From the NCBI GenBank assembly GCA_017305935.1, contig JAFKJU010000005.1:62001-126000 (forward strand): a DNA stretch of 64,000 nucleotides. The letters are read 5' to 3'. The first letter of the stretch is position 1; each line of letters begins with the position of its first letter. Source of the DNA: Hyphomicrobiales bacterium (GTDB lineage: Bacteria; Pseudomonadota; Alphaproteobacteria; Rhizobiales; Rhizobiaceae). Shown in pieces: positions 35,606 through 45,720 of the stretch. The notes under the pieces are model-generated. The model saw only the letters and a program-made list of their open reading frames with translations, did no database searches and had not been told where the DNA came from. Both the position numbers and the translations under genes were made by a program.

Positions 35606-36520
35606 TCAGAACGAGCCGCGCACGCCCGTGCCGATATACCCGGCGGCAAAGCCGCCGCCGGCGCCATCCTCGTAATAGGTGTTGCCGGTCGTGTCGGCAT
35701 ATTCCGCATCGCCGCGCCGGAATTTCGTCGCCTCGAAGGATCCGTCGAGATAGAGCGCGATGTTCTGCGTCAGCGAATATTCGATGCCGGCCTTGGCGCC
35801 GAACATCGGCGAAAGCTTGAAACTGTCGTCCACGCGCAGGTTGCGCAGCCAGTGGTCGTCGCCGCTGCGATTGCGGATGACGGCACCCACTTCCAGCGCG
35901 CCGGTCAGGCGGAAGCGGCCCATGGTCTGCTCGCCGTTCAGCGTCGCATAAAGGACCGGGATTTTCTGCTGGTAGCTGATGCCGGCGACACCGCTGGTAA
36001 AGGAGCCGATCGTGTCGCGGAAACTGTCGACGCTGTAGACGAAATCGCCGCCGCGCGCGGTCCATTTGACATCGGTGTAGCGACCGCCGATGCCGACGGA
36101 GAGATTTTGCAGGCTGTCGCCGAACAGCAATCGGTTCACCTCGACGCTGCCATTGTAATAGTGGTCGAGGCCGGTGTCGTCATGCTCGGAGCGATGGGTC
36201 CAGTCGGCGCCCGGCACGAGCCAGTCGTAATCGACCATGTGGCCGTTGCCGTTGATGCCGGTCTTGCCCTCCAGCTTTACCGACCAGCCGGAGCCGACAT
36301 CGATATCGAGGCTGCCGCGCAGCACCTGAACCGCCTTCGATTGCCATTCGAGCTGGCTGAGCTTGTGATCTCCGGAAAACACCGTCTCATGTGCGCGAAT
36401 ATTGGCGAGCCCGACGCCGATCGAAGCCCCCACCCGCTCGTCATTGGCAAGTGCCATGCCGCAGGAAAAGGCGAGAAGCCCGGCCGTCAGCGGCAGGAAA
36501 GCATGTCTCGTGGCGGTCAT
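35606..36520 (-). CDS. Omptin-family outer-membrane protease
   Basis: Ten-stranded barrel protease of the OmpT/Pla group, 304 aa. The signal peptide ends GMALA near residue 25. All four catalytic residues are kept: Asp97 and Asp99 in MVDYDW, and the Asp221-Asp222-His223 stretch matching OmpT Asp210-Glu211-His212. WTARGGDFVYSV, FRDTIGSF and the terminal Phe also match OmpT. Omptins need LPS for activity and cut between basic residues, for instance in antimicrobial peptides. It converges with nudK (4-bp gap). Uncommon in rhizobia compared with enterics. Confidence 0.9.
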   Translation of the reverse strand: MTATRHAFLPLTAGLLAFSCGMALANDERVGASIGVGLANIRAHETVFSGDHKLSQLEWQSKAVQVLRGSLDIDVGSGWSVKLEGKTGINGNGHMVDYDWLVPGADWTHRSEHDDTGLDHYYNGSVEVNRLLFGDSLQNLSVGIGGRYTDVKWTARGGDFVYSVDSFRDTIGSFTSGVAGISYQQKIPVLYATLNGEQTMGRFRLTGALEVGAVIRNRSGDDHWLRNLRVDDSFKLSPMFGAKAGIEYSLTQNIALYLDGSFEATKFRRGDAEYADTTGNTYYEDGAGGGFAAGYIGTGVRGSF

Positions 36521-36587
36521 GGACGAACTCCGGATGGTTGCGAGTGGCCGTCAAGGGCCGATCTTCACAATCGCGAAGTTTGGTAAA

Positions 36588-37256
36588 TTATTGGTTGAGA
36601 TCGCTCAGAAGACCGTTCGCCATGCGCGCGGTCGCTTCGTCGGTAAACCGTGTCCGCCCGTCGGCCATGAACACGCGGCCCTCGGCCAGCCATTTCAGCG
36701 CCAGCGGATAGGCCTGGTGTTCGACGGTCAGCACCCGGGCGGCGAGAGTCTCGGCGCTATCGCCGGCCTCGACCGGCACCGTCATTTGCAGGATGACGGG
36801 GCCTTCGTCCATGCCTTCTGTGACGAAATGCACGGTGCAGCCGGCCTGCGCATGGCCGGCGTCCAGCGCCCGCTGGTGCGTATGCAGGCCGGGAAAATGC
36901 GGTAGCAGCGATGGGTGGATATTGATCATCCGGCCCTCATAGGGGCGGATGAAATCGGCGCTGACGAGGCGCATATAGCCGGCAAGGCAGATAATATCCG
37001 GCTTGATCTCGGCAAGGGCGGCGAGGATCGCCGCCTCGTGCTCGGCCTTCGAGCCATAGGCGCGGCGCTCGAAGGCGAGCGCCGGAATGCCGAGCGCTTC
37101 TGCCTTGGCAAGCCCGCCGGCTTCCGGTTTGTCGGAGAGCACGGCGACGATTTCGGCCGGAAAATCCGCCGCCTCGCAGGCTTTCGCCAGCGCCAGCATG
37201 TTCGAACCGCCGCCGGAAATGAAGACCGCGACCCGTTTGCGCGGGGCAGATGTCAT
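36588..37256 (-). CDS. purN: Phosphoribosylglycinamide formyltransferase
   Basis: Third step of purine synthesis, using 10-formyl-THF. FISGGGSNM binds phosphate; the catalytic Asn-His-Asp set is in [14 protein letters not shown] and [15 protein letters not shown]. Length is 222 aa. ATG at 37256 overlaps the purM stop by 4 nt; a longer frame extends into purM and is rejected. Cytoplasmic; co-transcribed with purM. Confidence 0.96.
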   Translation of the reverse strand: MTSAPRKRVAVFISGGGSNMLALAKACEAADFPAEIVAVLSDKPEAGGLAKAEALGIPALAFERRAYGSKAEHEAAILAALAEIKPDIICLAGYMRLVSADFIRPYEGRMINIHPSLLPHFPGLHTHQRALDAGHAQAGCTVHFVTEGMDEGPVILQMTVPVEAGDSAETLAARVLTVEHQAYPLALKWLAEGRVFMADGRTRFTDEATARMANGLLSDLNQ

Positions 37257-38341
37257 AGGGCGAGCGTGCCGGTATAGACGGTGCCGGCGGCCCCTTCGGC
37301 CCGGGCGACCATGCGGCCGAGCGTCACCACCTGTTCGCCCTCGGCGGCCAGCGCCTCGCGCACGGTCTCGGCATTCTCGGCCGAAACGACGGCGATCATG
37401 CCGATGCCACAATTGAAGGTGCGCAGCATTTCCTTGGCCTCGACGCCGCCGGTCTCGGCCAGCCACGAAAAGACGGCCGGGACGGCGAAGGCCGAGAGAT
37501 CGATTTCAGCCGCAAGGTGCTTGGGCAGCACGCGCGGAATGTTTTCAGGGAAGCCGCCGCCGGTGATATGGGCCAGCGCCTTGATCGCGCCGGTCTTGCG
37601 GATGGCGGCGAGCAGCGGCTTGACGTAGATGCGGGTCGGCTCCAGCAGCGCTTCGCCCAGCGTCTTGCTGTCGGCGAAGGGGGCCGGAGCATCCCAGGCG
37701 AGGCCGGAAATGCCGACGATCTTGCGCACCAGCGAATAGCCGTTCGAATGCACGCCGGAGGAGGCGAGGCCGAGAATGACGTCGCCTTCGGCAACGTCGC
37801 CGGAGGGCAGCAGCTTGCCGCGTTCGGCCGCACCCACCGCAAAGCCGGCGAGATCGTAATCGCCGCCGGCATACATGCCGGGCATTTCGGCGGTCTCTCC
37901 GCCGATCAGTGCGCAGCCGGCCTGGCGGCAGCCATCGGCGATACCGCCGACGATGGCGGCGCCCTGGTCGGGATCGAGCTTGCCGGTGGCGAAATAATCG
38001 AGGAAGAGCAAGGGCTCGGCGCCCTGCACGACGAGATCGTTTACGCACATGGCGACGAGGTCGATGCCAACAGTGTCGTGCTTGCCGGCGTCGATGGCGA
38101 TCTTCAGCTTGGTGCCGACGCCGTCGTTTGCGGCGACCAGGATCGGATCGGTAAAGCCGGCGGCCTTCAGGTCGAAGAGGCCGCCGAAGCCGCCGATCTC
38201 GCCATCCGCGCCCGGGCGGCGTGTGGAGCGCACCGCCGGCTTGATCTTCTCGACCAGAAGATTGCCGGCATCGATGTCGACGCCGGCATCGCCATAGGTC
38301 AGACCGTTCTTGCCCGTTTCGCTCATGCCAGTTTCGCTCAT
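37253..38341 (-). CDS. purM: Phosphoribosylformylglycinamidine cyclo-ligase
   Basis: AIR synthase, fifth step of purine synthesis. Motifs are [52 protein letters not shown] and [16 protein letters not shown]. Length is 362 aa from ATG at 38341, which has GGAG upstream. The N-terminus reads [10 protein letters not shown], a 15-bp tandem duplication that created a second in-frame start at 38326. It lies divergent from perM across 234 bp and overlaps purN by 4 nt. Confidence 0.96.
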   Translation of the reverse strand: MSETGMSETGKNGLTYGDAGVDIDAGNLLVEKIKPAVRSTRRPGADGEIGGFGGLFDLKAAGFTDPILVAANDGVGTKLKIAIDAGKHDTVGIDLVAMCVNDLVVQGAEPLLFLDYFATGKLDPDQGAAIVGGIADGCRQAGCALIGGETAEMPGMYAGGDYDLAGFAVGAAERGKLLPSGDVAEGDVILGLASSGVHSNGYSLVRKIVGISGLAWDAPAPFADSKTLGEALLEPTRIYVKPLLAAIRKTGAIKALAHITGGGFPENIPRVLPKHLAAEIDLSAFAVPAVFSWLAETGGVEAKEMLRTFNCGIGMIAVVSAENAETVREALAAEGEQVVTLGRMVARAEGAAGTVYTGTLAL

Positions 38342-38406
38342 GGGTGTCTCCGCTCGCCCTTGATCCTGTGGTCGCACATCGTCATTCGCTGGTCGCAATT
38401 GCATGA

Positions 38407-38430
38407 CAATCCCCATTATGCAAGGGATTG
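38407..38430. promoter_or_regulatory. Dyad CAATCCC-N10-GGGATTG upstream of purM
   Basis: A perfect 7-bp inverted repeat with 10-bp spacer (about two turns centre to centre), 66 nt from the purM start in the purM/perM divergent gap. Placement fits an operator, but I recognise no known factor; it does not match the gamma-proteobacterial PurR site. Confidence 0.4.
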
Positions 38431-38575
38431 CGTGGCTGAATGCCCGAAATTCACGGAAGCCTGCGCGCCTTTCGCCGGCAGGCTTGACCGCCTTTCGGCA
38501 TCACCATTATGGACATCGCAACGCGCGGGGCCCATCTGATGTCTTGCGAACAGCGATCCCGGCAGCGAGAAACCC

Positions 38576-39718
38576 ATGCGACATCATATCAGCGGCAGCC
38601 TTCTCAAGCGTCAGATATTTTTCTGGCTGGCCTTCCTCGTCGGGTTCATCGTCTTTCTGTATGTGTTCAGTTCGATCCTGCTGCCTTTCCTGGCCGGCAT
38701 GGCGATCGCCTATTTCCTCGATCCGGTGGCTGACAGGCTGGAGCGCCTTGGGCTGAGCCGCACCATGGCGACGCTGGTCATCCTCATCGGTTTCATCGTC
38801 ATCATCGCGTTGTCGCTGATGGTGGTCATCCCGGTCCTCGTCGGCCAGCTCAACGATTTCGCCCAGCGCCTGCCGGAATATATCGAAAAGCTACGCGCCT
38901 TCGTCGTCGATGCCCAGAATTCCATGCTGCCCGGTTGGGTGAAGGGCCAGATCGGCAATATCAAGAACAATTTCTCCGGTATCATGTCGGAAGGCGTCGC
39001 CTTCCTGACCGGGTTGTTCAGCCAGATCTGGAATTCCGGCAAGGCGATCGTCGACGTCATCTCGCTGTTGATCGTCACCCCGGTCGTCGCCTTCTACATC
39101 CTGCTCGACTGGGACCACATGATCGCCAAGGTCGACCGCTGGATCCCGCGCGATTATGTTGGCAGCGTGCGCCAGATCGCCCGCGAGATCGACCAGGCTG
39201 TCGCGGGCTTCATACGTGGCCAGGGCTCGCTCTGCCTCATCCTCGGCATCTACTACGCGGCCGGCCTGTCGCTAGTCGGCCTGAATTTCGGGCTGCTGAT
39301 CGGCCTGTTCTCCGGCATGATCAGCTTCATTCCCTATGTCGGCTCCATGATCGGCCTCGTGCTGTCGGTCGGCGTGGCGCTGGTGCAGTTCGGCGCCGAT
39401 CCGGTGTGGATCGGCCTGGTGCTGGCCGTCTTCTTCAGCGGCCAGTTCATCGAGGGCAATATCCTGCAACCGAAGCTGGTCGGCCAGAGTGTGGGCCTGC
39501 ATCCGGTGTGGCTGATGTTCGCGCTGTTCGCCTTCGGCGCGCTGTTCGGCTTCGTCGGCCTGCTGGTGGCGGTGCCGGCAGCCGCCGCCATCGGCGTGCT
39601 GGTCCGCTTCGCGCTCAACCGCTATCTGGAAAGCGACCTCTATTTCGGCAGCGCCGTCGAGGCGCCGTTCATCGAGCAGGACGAAAAGGTTCCCCCCCGG
39701 GCAATCGACAATGACTGA
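38576..39718 (+). CDS. AI-2E family transporter (PerM-like permease)
   Basis: 380-aa inner-membrane protein with about eight helices, an extended soluble loop after helix 3 (about residues 90-150), and the family motifs PYVGSMIGL and FIEGNILQPKLVGQSVGLHPVWLM. The family includes AI-2 exporters, Na+/H+ antiporters and proteins of unknown cargo. It overlaps hdaA by 8 nt, an arrangement seen across proteobacteria as perM-hda. Function beyond transport is not supported by sequence. Confidence 0.88.
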   Translation: MRHHISGSLLKRQIFFWLAFLVGFIVFLYVFSSILLPFLAGMAIAYFLDPVADRLERLGLSRTMATLVILIGFIVIIALSLMVVIPVLVGQLNDFAQRLPEYIEKLRAFVVDAQNSMLPGWVKGQIGNIKNNFSGIMSEGVAFLTGLFSQIWNSGKAIVDVISLLIVTPVVAFYILLDWDHMIAKVDRWIPRDYVGSVRQIAREIDQAVAGFIRGQGSLCLILGIYYAAGLSLVGLNFGLLIGLFSGMISFIPYVGSMIGLVLSVGVALVQFGADPVWIGLVLAVFFSGQFIEGNILQPKLVGQSVGLHPVWLMFALFAFGALFGFVGLLVAVPAAAAIGVLVRFALNRYLESDLYFGSAVEAPFIEQDEKVPPRAIDND

Positions 39719-40421
39719 GCAGAAGACCAATCCGACACGCAAGGGCGCCGAGCAACTGCCCTTGCGGTTTGCCCATGATGCATCCAGCAGCCGCGACGAT
39801 CTGCTGGTCGCCGATCCCTTGGCGGCGGCCGTCTCGTTGATCGACGACTGGCCGCGCTGGCCGTCGCCGGTCGTCATCCTCGCCGGTCCGGCCGGCTCGG
39901 GAAAATCGCATCTGGCCAGCATCTGGCGGGAGTTGAGCGGCGCTGCCGATATCCTGCCGCGGCAGGGGGAGGAAGCGCCGCACCTGGCGGCGCAAGGCCC
40001 TGTCATTTTCGAGGATGCCGACCGCATCGCTTTCGACGAGACGGAGCTGTTCCACGTCATCAACAGCGTGCGTCAGCATGGCCATCACCTGCTGATGACC
40101 TCGCGGTTGTGGCCGATGTCCTGGCCGGTGACGCTGCCCGATCTGAAATCGCGCCTCAAGGCGGCGACCACGGTGGAGATTGGCGAGCCCGACGAGGAAT
40201 TGCTGAGCCAGGTGATCGTCAAGCTGTTCGCCGATCGCCAGCTTTACATAGATGACAAACTCGTCGCCTATATCGTTCAGCGGATGGAGCGTTCCATGGA
40301 GGCGGCGCAAACGATCGTCGAGCGCCTCGATCGGCTGGCGCTGGCGCGCGGCACCCGCATCACCCGGCCGCTGGCCGCGGAAGTGCTTCACAGTCTTGGA
40401 AATGACGCGACGAACGATTGA
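39711..40421 (+). CDS. hdaA: HdaA, regulator of DnaA inactivation
   Basis: DnaA-related AAA+ protein that, bound to the sliding clamp, stimulates ATP hydrolysis by DnaA to prevent re-initiation. The clamp-binding motif QLPLRF is at residues 15-20. Walker [10 protein letters not shown] follows near 59, then the Walker B-like VIFEDADR and a sensor region [10 protein letters not shown]. It lacks the DNA-binding domain IV of DnaA. Length is 236 aa. It overlaps perM and precedes ppk by 64 nt. Confidence 0.92.
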   Translation: MTEQKTNPTRKGAEQLPLRFAHDASSSRDDLLVADPLAAAVSLIDDWPRWPSPVVILAGPAGSGKSHLASIWRELSGAADILPRQGEEAPHLAAQGPVIFEDADRIAFDETELFHVINSVRQHGHHLLMTSRLWPMSWPVTLPDLKSRLKAATTVEIGEPDEELLSQVIVKLFADRQLYIDDKLVAYIVQRMERSMEAAQTIVERLDRLALARGTRITRPLAAEVLHSLGNDATND

Positions 40422-40485
40422 CTGTCACAGAACCGTCGTCAAACTGTTATACGGCGGATGCGAAGTTAAAGGAAAGGCGAAGACT

Positions 40486-42690
40486 ATGGATTCCGGGCTC
40501 ACCACGGCAAAAGTCGGGACTGCGGGAACGGTTTCTCCGCCGACTGCGCCCGAAAACGATATCCTCTCCAGCCCGGCGCGTTTCATCAACCGTGAATTTT
40601 CCTGGCTTCAGTTCAATCGCCGTGTGCTCGAGGAAACGCTGAACACCGCGCATCCGCTTCTGGAGCGCGTCCGCTTCCTGTCGATATCGGCAGCCAATCT
40701 CGACGAATTCTTCATGGTGCGCGTCGCCGGTCTCGAAGGCCAGGTGCGCCAGGGCATCGCCATGCGTTCCCCCGACGGCAAGACGCCGGCCGAGCAGATG
40801 GAGGATATCCTCAAGGAGATCGACAATCTGCAGATGGAGCAGCAGGCTTCGCTCGCCGTGCTGCAGCAATATCTGGCCAAGGAGGATATCCTCATCGTCC
40901 GCCCGGCGGCGCTGTCGGAAGACGATCGCACCTGGCTGGCGACCGAATTCGAGCAGTCGATCTTCCCGGTGCTGACGCCGCTGTCGATCGATCCCGCGCA
41001 TCCGTTCCCCTTCATCCCCAATCTCGGCTTCTCCATGGGTTTGCAGCTGGTCAGCCGCAACGATCGCGAGCCGATGACGGCGCTTCTGCGCCTGCCGACC
41101 GCACTCGATCGCTTCGTGCGTCTGCCCGATCTCGGCAACGTCATCCGCTACATCACGCTGGAAGACGTGGTCGGCATGTTCATCCACCGCCTTTACCCCG
41201 GCTATGAGGTGAAGGGCTACGGCACTTTCCGCCTCATCCGCGACAGCGATATCGAGGTCGAGGAAGAAGCCGAAGATCTGGTGCGCTACTTCGAGACCGC
41301 GCTGAAGCGGCGCCGTCGCGGCTCAGTGATCCGCATCGAGACCGATTCGGAAATGCCGGTGTCGCTGCGCCAGTTCGTGGTGCAGGAACTCGGCGTGCCG
41401 GAAAACCGCGTCGCCGTTCTGCCCGGCCTTCTCGCGCTCAACACGCTCTCGGAAATCACCAAGGCGCCGCGTGAAGACTTGCGATTTCAACCCTACAACG
41501 CCCGCTTTCCCGAACGCGTCCGCGACCATGCCGGCGACTGCCTTGCCGCCATCCGCGAAAAGGACATGGTCGTCCACCACCCTTATGAGTCCTTCGACGT
41601 GGTGGTCCAGTTTCTGCTCCAGGCTGCGCGCGATCCTGACGTTCTGGCGATAAAGCAGACGCTGTACCGCACCTCCAACGACAGCCCGATCGTGCGCGCC
41701 CTGATCGATGCGGCCGAAGCCGGCAAGTCGGTGACCGCGCTGGTGGAGCTCAAGGCCCGCTTCGACGAGGAAGCCAATATCCGCTGGGCGCGCGACCTGG
41801 AGCGCGCCGGCGTGCAGGTGGTCTTCGGCTTCATCGAGCTGAAGACCCATGCCAAGATGTCGATGGTCGTGCGCCGCGAGGATGGCAAGCTGCGCACCTA
41901 TTGCCACCTCGGTACCGGCAACTATCACCCGATCACCGCCAAGATCTACACCGACCTGTCCTTCTTCACCTGCAACCCGAAGATCGCCCATGACATGGCG
42001 AACATCTTCAACTTCATCACCGGATATGGCGAGCCGGAAGCCAGCATGAAGCTGGCTGTCTCGCCCTATACGCTGCGCACCCGCATTCTCACCCATATCG
42101 CCGAAGAAACCGAGCATGCCCGCAACGGCCGGCCGGCGGCGATCTGGATGAAGATGAATTCGCTGGTCGATCCCGAGATCATCGATGCGCTCTATGCCGC
42201 CAGCAATGCCGGCGTCGAGATCGACCTGGTGGTGCGCGGCATCTGCTGCCTGCGCCCGCAGGTGCCTGGGCTTTCGGAAAACATCCGCGTCAAATCCATC
42301 GTCGGGCGCTTCCTGGAGCACAGCCGCATCTTCTGCTTCGGCAACGGCCACGGCCTGCCCTCGGAGAAATCGCTCGTCTATATCGGCTCGGCCGACATGA
42401 TGCCGCGCAACCTCGACCGCCGCGTCGAGACGCTGGTGCCGCTCACCAACCCGACCGTGCACGCGCAGGTTCTTTCGCAGATCATGCTGGGCAATCTCAT
42501 TGACAACCAGCAGAGCTACGAGATACTCCCCGATGGAACCTCCAGGCGCATGGACGTCCGCGAAGGGGAAGAACCCTTCAATGCGCAGCACTATTTCATG
42601 ACCAACCCGAGCCTTTCCGGCCGCGGTGAAGCATTGAACTCCAGCGCGCCCAAGCTGATTGCGGGCTGGGTCTCCGGCAAGAAGAGATAA
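40486..42690 (+). CDS. ppk: Polyphosphate kinase 1
   Basis: Makes long-chain polyphosphate from ATP reversibly. 734 aa with the four PPK domains: N (residues about 25-130, [14 protein letters not shown]), head, C1 with the autophosphorylated His455 in [11 protein letters not shown], and C2 with His612 in [11 protein letters not shown] and [17 protein letters not shown] at 40486 has GGAAAGG upstream; the longer frame lies in hdaA. ppx follows by 11 nt. The pair makes polyphosphate turnover a single transcription unit with hdaA possible upstream. Confidence 0.96.
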   Translation: MDSGLTTAKVGTAGTVSPPTAPENDILSSPARFINREFSWLQFNRRVLEETLNTAHPLLERVRFLSISAANLDEFFMVRVAGLEGQVRQGIAMRSPDGKTPAEQMEDILKEIDNLQMEQQASLAVLQQYLAKEDILIVRPAALSEDDRTWLATEFEQSIFPVLTPLSIDPAHPFPFIPNLGFSMGLQLVSRNDREPMTALLRLPTALDRFVRLPDLGNVIRYITLEDVVGMFIHRLYPGYEVKGYGTFRLIRDSDIEVEEEAEDLVRYFETALKRRRRGSVIRIETDSEMPVSLRQFVVQELGVPENRVAVLPGLLALNTLSEITKAPREDLRFQPYNARFPERVRDHAGDCLAAIREKDMVVHHPYESFDVVVQFLLQAARDPDVLAIKQTLYRTSNDSPIVRALIDAAEAGKSVTALVELKARFDEEANIRWARDLERAGVQVVFGFIELKTHAKMSMVVRREDGKLRTYCHLGTGNYHPITAKIYTDLSFFTCNPKIAHDMANIFNFITGYGEPEASMKLAVSPYTLRTRILTHIAEETEHARNGRPAAIWMKMNSLVDPEIIDALYAASNAGVEIDLVVRGICCLRPQVPGLSENIRVKSIVGRFLEHSRIFCFGNGHGLPSEKSLVYIGSADMMPRNLDRRVETLVPLTNPTVHAQVLSQIMLGNLIDNQQSYEILPDGTSRRMDVREGEEPFNAQHYFMTNPSLSGRGEALNSSAPKLIAGWVSGKKR

Positions 42691-42701
42691 ACTGGAATTG
42701 C

Positions 42702-44225
42702 ATGGTTGAATCGGAAGCTCAGGGGCGTTTGCCTGGCATAGCGCCCGTCTCCGTCGTGGATATCGGATCGAACTCCATTCGTCTGGTTGTATACGAAGGC
42801 TTGTCGCGGTCGCCCGCAATTCTCTTCAACGAAAAAGTGCTTTGCGGCCTCGGCAGGGGCATCGCGCTCACCGGCCGCATGGACGAACAGGCAGTCGAGC
42901 GGGCTTTGGCCGCGCTTCACCGTTTCCGAGCGCTTTCCGTGCAGGCGCGCGCCCGCACCATGTATGTGCTGGCGACGGCTGCGGCGCGCGAATCGCAGAA
43001 CGGGCCGGATTTCATCCGCCAGGCGGAGGAAATCCTCGGCCAGCCCGTGCGCGTGCTGACCGGCGAGGAAGAGGCGAAGTTTTCGGCGCTCGGCATCATC
43101 AGCGGCTTTTTCCACGCCGATGGCATCGCCGGCGATCTCGGTGGCGGCTCGCTGGAACTGATCGATATCGAGGGCAAGGCCTTCGGCAAGGGCGTTACGC
43201 TGCCGCTCGGTGGCCTGCGTCTTTCCGAATATTCCGGCAATTCCATCGACAAGGCGCGCGTCTTCGCGCGCAAGCAGGTGCGCCGCGCTGCCGAGTTGTT
43301 GAAGGCGGGGGCGGGGCGGACCTTCTATGCGGTCGGCGGCACCTGGCGCAACATCGCCAAGCTGCACATGGAAATGCGCCAATATCCGCTGCACATGATG
43401 CAGGGCTACGAGGTGCCGCTCGACGAGGCGCTTCGCTTCCTCGAAGAGGTGATCCAGTCGCGCGATTCGAAGAACCCCGCCTTTGCCGCCGTTTCCAAGA
43501 GCCGCCGGGCGCTGCTGCCCTTCGGTGCGGTCGCCATGAAGGAAGTGCTGGAAGTCATGAGGCCCGCCCGTGTCTGCTTCTCGGCGCAGGGCGTGCGCGA
43601 AGGCTATCTCTATTCGCTGCTGTCGTCACAGGAGCAGGCGAACGATCCGCTGCTGACGGCCGCGGACGAACTGGCGATCCTGCGCGCGCGCTCACCCGAA
43701 CACGCGCGCGAACTGGCTGAATGGACCGGCCGGATGATGCCGTTCTTCGGCATCGAGGAAACCGAGGAAGAAAGCCGCTACCGGCAGGCCGCCTGCCTGC
43801 TGGCAGACATAAGCTGGCGCGCGCATCCCGATTATCGCGGGCTGCAGGCGTTGAACATCATCGCTCACTCCTCGTTCATCGGCATCACTCATCCCGGCCG
43901 CGCCTACATCGCGCTGACCAATTACTACCGCTTCGAAGGACTGCGCGACGACGGAGCGACCGGACCGCTGGCGACTATCGCCACCCCGCATTTCCTTGAC
44001 CGGGCCAAGCTGCTCGGGGGGCTGTTGCGCGTCGTCTACCTGTTCTCGGCCTCGATGCCGGGCGTGGTCGGTAACCTGGCCTTCCGCACGTCGGACAAGC
44101 CCGATCTCGATCTCGAATTCGTCGTGCCGCATCCCTATCACGACTTTGCCGGCGAGCGGCTGGAAGGCCGCCTGCAACAACTGGCCAAGCTGACCGGCAA
44201 GCGGCTGACCTTCGTTTTCGAATAA
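42702..44225 (+). CDS. ppx: Exopolyphosphatase (Ppx/GppA family)
   Basis: Releases phosphate from polyphosphate ends or hydrolyses pppGpp. The sugar-kinase/actin fold shows VVDIGSNSIRLVVY (phosphate 1), ATAAARES, LTGEEEAKF, and GDLGGGSLEL (phosphate 2). Then VGGTWRNIAKLH and a C-terminal HD-like region (HPDYRGLQALNII). Length is 507 aa, matching Ppx with its extra C-terminal domains. The ppk-ppx order favours Ppx over GppA. A bidirectional terminator follows within 5 nt of the stop. Confidence 0.94.
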   Translation: MVESEAQGRLPGIAPVSVVDIGSNSIRLVVYEGLSRSPAILFNEKVLCGLGRGIALTGRMDEQAVERALAALHRFRALSVQARARTMYVLATAAARESQNGPDFIRQAEEILGQPVRVLTGEEEAKFSALGIISGFFHADGIAGDLGGGSLELIDIEGKAFGKGVTLPLGGLRLSEYSGNSIDKARVFARKQVRRAAELLKAGAGRTFYAVGGTWRNIAKLHMEMRQYPLHMMQGYEVPLDEALRFLEEVIQSRDSKNPAFAAVSKSRRALLPFGAVAMKEVLEVMRPARVCFSAQGVREGYLYSLLSSQEQANDPLLTAADELAILRARSPEHARELAEWTGRMMPFFGIEETEEESRYRQAACLLADISWRAHPDYRGLQALNIIAHSSFIGITHPGRAYIALTNYYRFEGLRDDGATGPLATIATPHFLDRAKLLGGLLRVVYLFSASMPGVVGNLAFRTSDKPDLDLEFVVPHPYHDFAGERLEGRLQQLAKLTGKRLTFVFE

Positions 44226-44228
44226 AAA

Positions 44229-44253
44229 CGCCCTCTCCGCGAAGGAGAGGGCG
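44229..44253. terminator. Bidirectional terminator between ppx and the phytase-like gene
   Basis: CGCCCTCTCC (44229-44238), loop GCGAA, GGAGAGGGCG (44244-44253). The A5 run on the left and TTT on the right serve both convergent genes. A perfect 10-bp stem. Confidence 0.85.
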
Positions 44254-44269
44254 CTTTCGTTTCCAGGCT

Positions 44270-45625
44270 TTACTTCGCGTTGAGGAAATCGCCGACTTCG
44301 AGCAGGCTGAACTCGTTGTCGTCAGCCTTGTCCAGCGCGCGACCGGCCGAGAAGGGCAGGTTGTTGTCGTTGCCGACGATGATATGCGTGGCATCGACGC
44401 GGTCGACATTCTCGATCGTCACGAAGGGCATGTCGTAGATGCCGGCGATCGAGCCCGCCTTCTTTTTATTGTCGGGATCCTCGATCTTCAGCAGGTCGAT
44501 ATAGCCGATCTTGCGGGCGGCCTGGCCGACATTGGCGTCGTTGAACTCGATCTTGTAGATGCGCTTGAGCACGGCTGGCGGGGCGAAGCAATCCGGCTTC
44601 GGCTGCTTGACGTCGGCGCAGGCCTTGTCGGCGGTGCCGGCGCCGTTATCACGCTCGATGACCAGCGCGGTGGTCTCGTCCAGCATGTTGAAATCGCCGA
44701 TGGCGGCGCCCTGCGGATCGAGCGGATAGAGCCAGCTGCGGCCGGTCCACGCCTTCGAGGCGACGTCGAACTCGATGATGCGGGTGGCGGTGCGGTCGCC
44801 GGCTTTTTCGGTCGAGCCGTCTTCGAGGTAGAGCGGGCCTTCGAGCAGGCCGTAGAGTTTCGCGCCGTCCTTGCTCATCGCCAGGCCTTCGAAGCCGCCG
44901 GAGCGCTTCAGGTTGAAGGCGGGAAGCTTTTGCGTCGGGTTGCCGGGAACGGTGATCGTCGGATTGTCCGGCGAGGTCACCGGTTTGCCGTCGACCAGCG
45001 TCGGGATCACGTCGGTGAGGCGGCCCTCGGTGTCGACCTTCAGCAGGTAGGGACCGAATTCCTCGCCGATCCAGAAGCCGTCGGCGACTGGCTGGATCGA
45101 TTCGATGTCGAAATCGGCGCCGGTGAGATAACGTTTCTCCGCACCTTCCAGAACGATCGGGAAGGGAGCCTTCTTGTCGGGATCGGAGAGGAAGATGTGC
45201 TTGACGACCTCGGTCTTGCCGTTCTCCCAGTCGAATTTGACATTGTGCAGCATCAAGGCCGCATCCGGCGAATTCAGCTTCGTGCCGAAGCCGTTGTCGG
45301 AGAGCGTCCAGAAGCTGCCGTCATCCATGGTCTTGATGCCGGAGAAGCCCTGCATCGCCTGGCCGTCGAAGGGCAGGTTGATGTCAGTGACGCGCACGCC
45401 GTCCTTGCCCTCGACCGTGCCCAGCGCTTCAGTGCGTTTGCGGTCGGGCGTGGTGAACTTGCCGGCATGCTTGAGGAAATCGGGCGCATCGGCCGGTGCG
45501 GCGATGATGGAATTGGCCGGGATGATCACCTGGCCGACGAGTTTCGCCTTGAATTCGGTTTCGTCCGCGAAAGCCTGGCCTGCCAGCAGGCCGAGGGCGA
45601 CGGATGTCAAAAGAAGGTTTTTCAT
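44270..45625 (-). CDS. Exported esterase-like / phytase-like beta-propeller protein
   Basis: 451 aa with a signal peptide cleaved near residue 20 (GQAFADE). It matches the phytase-like (esterase-like) propeller family: FSGIKTMDDGSFWTLSDNGFG, YLTGADFDIESIQ, WIGEEFGPYLL, GGFEGLAMSKDG and the late VIERDNGAG. Members are annotated from weak phytase or esterase similarity and often have no assay. It sits next to ppk-ppx, converging on ppx, so a phosphate link is tempting but unproven. Periplasmic. Confidence 0.82.
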   Translation of the reverse strand: MKNLLLTSVALGLLAGQAFADETEFKAKLVGQVIIPANSIIAAPADAPDFLKHAGKFTTPDRKRTEALGTVEGKDGVRVTDINLPFDGQAMQGFSGIKTMDDGSFWTLSDNGFGTKLNSPDAALMLHNVKFDWENGKTEVVKHIFLSDPDKKAPFPIVLEGAEKRYLTGADFDIESIQPVADGFWIGEEFGPYLLKVDTEGRLTDVIPTLVDGKPVTSPDNPTITVPGNPTQKLPAFNLKRSGGFEGLAMSKDGAKLYGLLEGPLYLEDGSTEKAGDRTATRIIEFDVASKAWTGRSWLYPLDPQGAAIGDFNMLDETTALVIERDNGAGTADKACADVKQPKPDCFAPPAVLKRIYKIEFNDANVGQAARKIGYIDLLKIEDPDNKKKAGSIAGIYDMPFVTIENVDRVDATHIIVGNDNNLPFSAGRALDKADDNEFSLLEVGDFLNAK

Positions 45626-45720
45626 CGTTTCACCTGTGCGATGGGGGATAACGACAAAAGCGGTTAAGCGGCGAAGATGTCTGGAGAATTACGCGGTGGT
45701 GAAGCTTTCGTGACGCGCGC

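Noticed and set aside
40252-40485. N-terminal extension of ppk into hdaA
   Set aside because: The ATG at 40486 has a good ribosome site and gives the normal PPK length; the upstream frame lies within hdaA in another phase.
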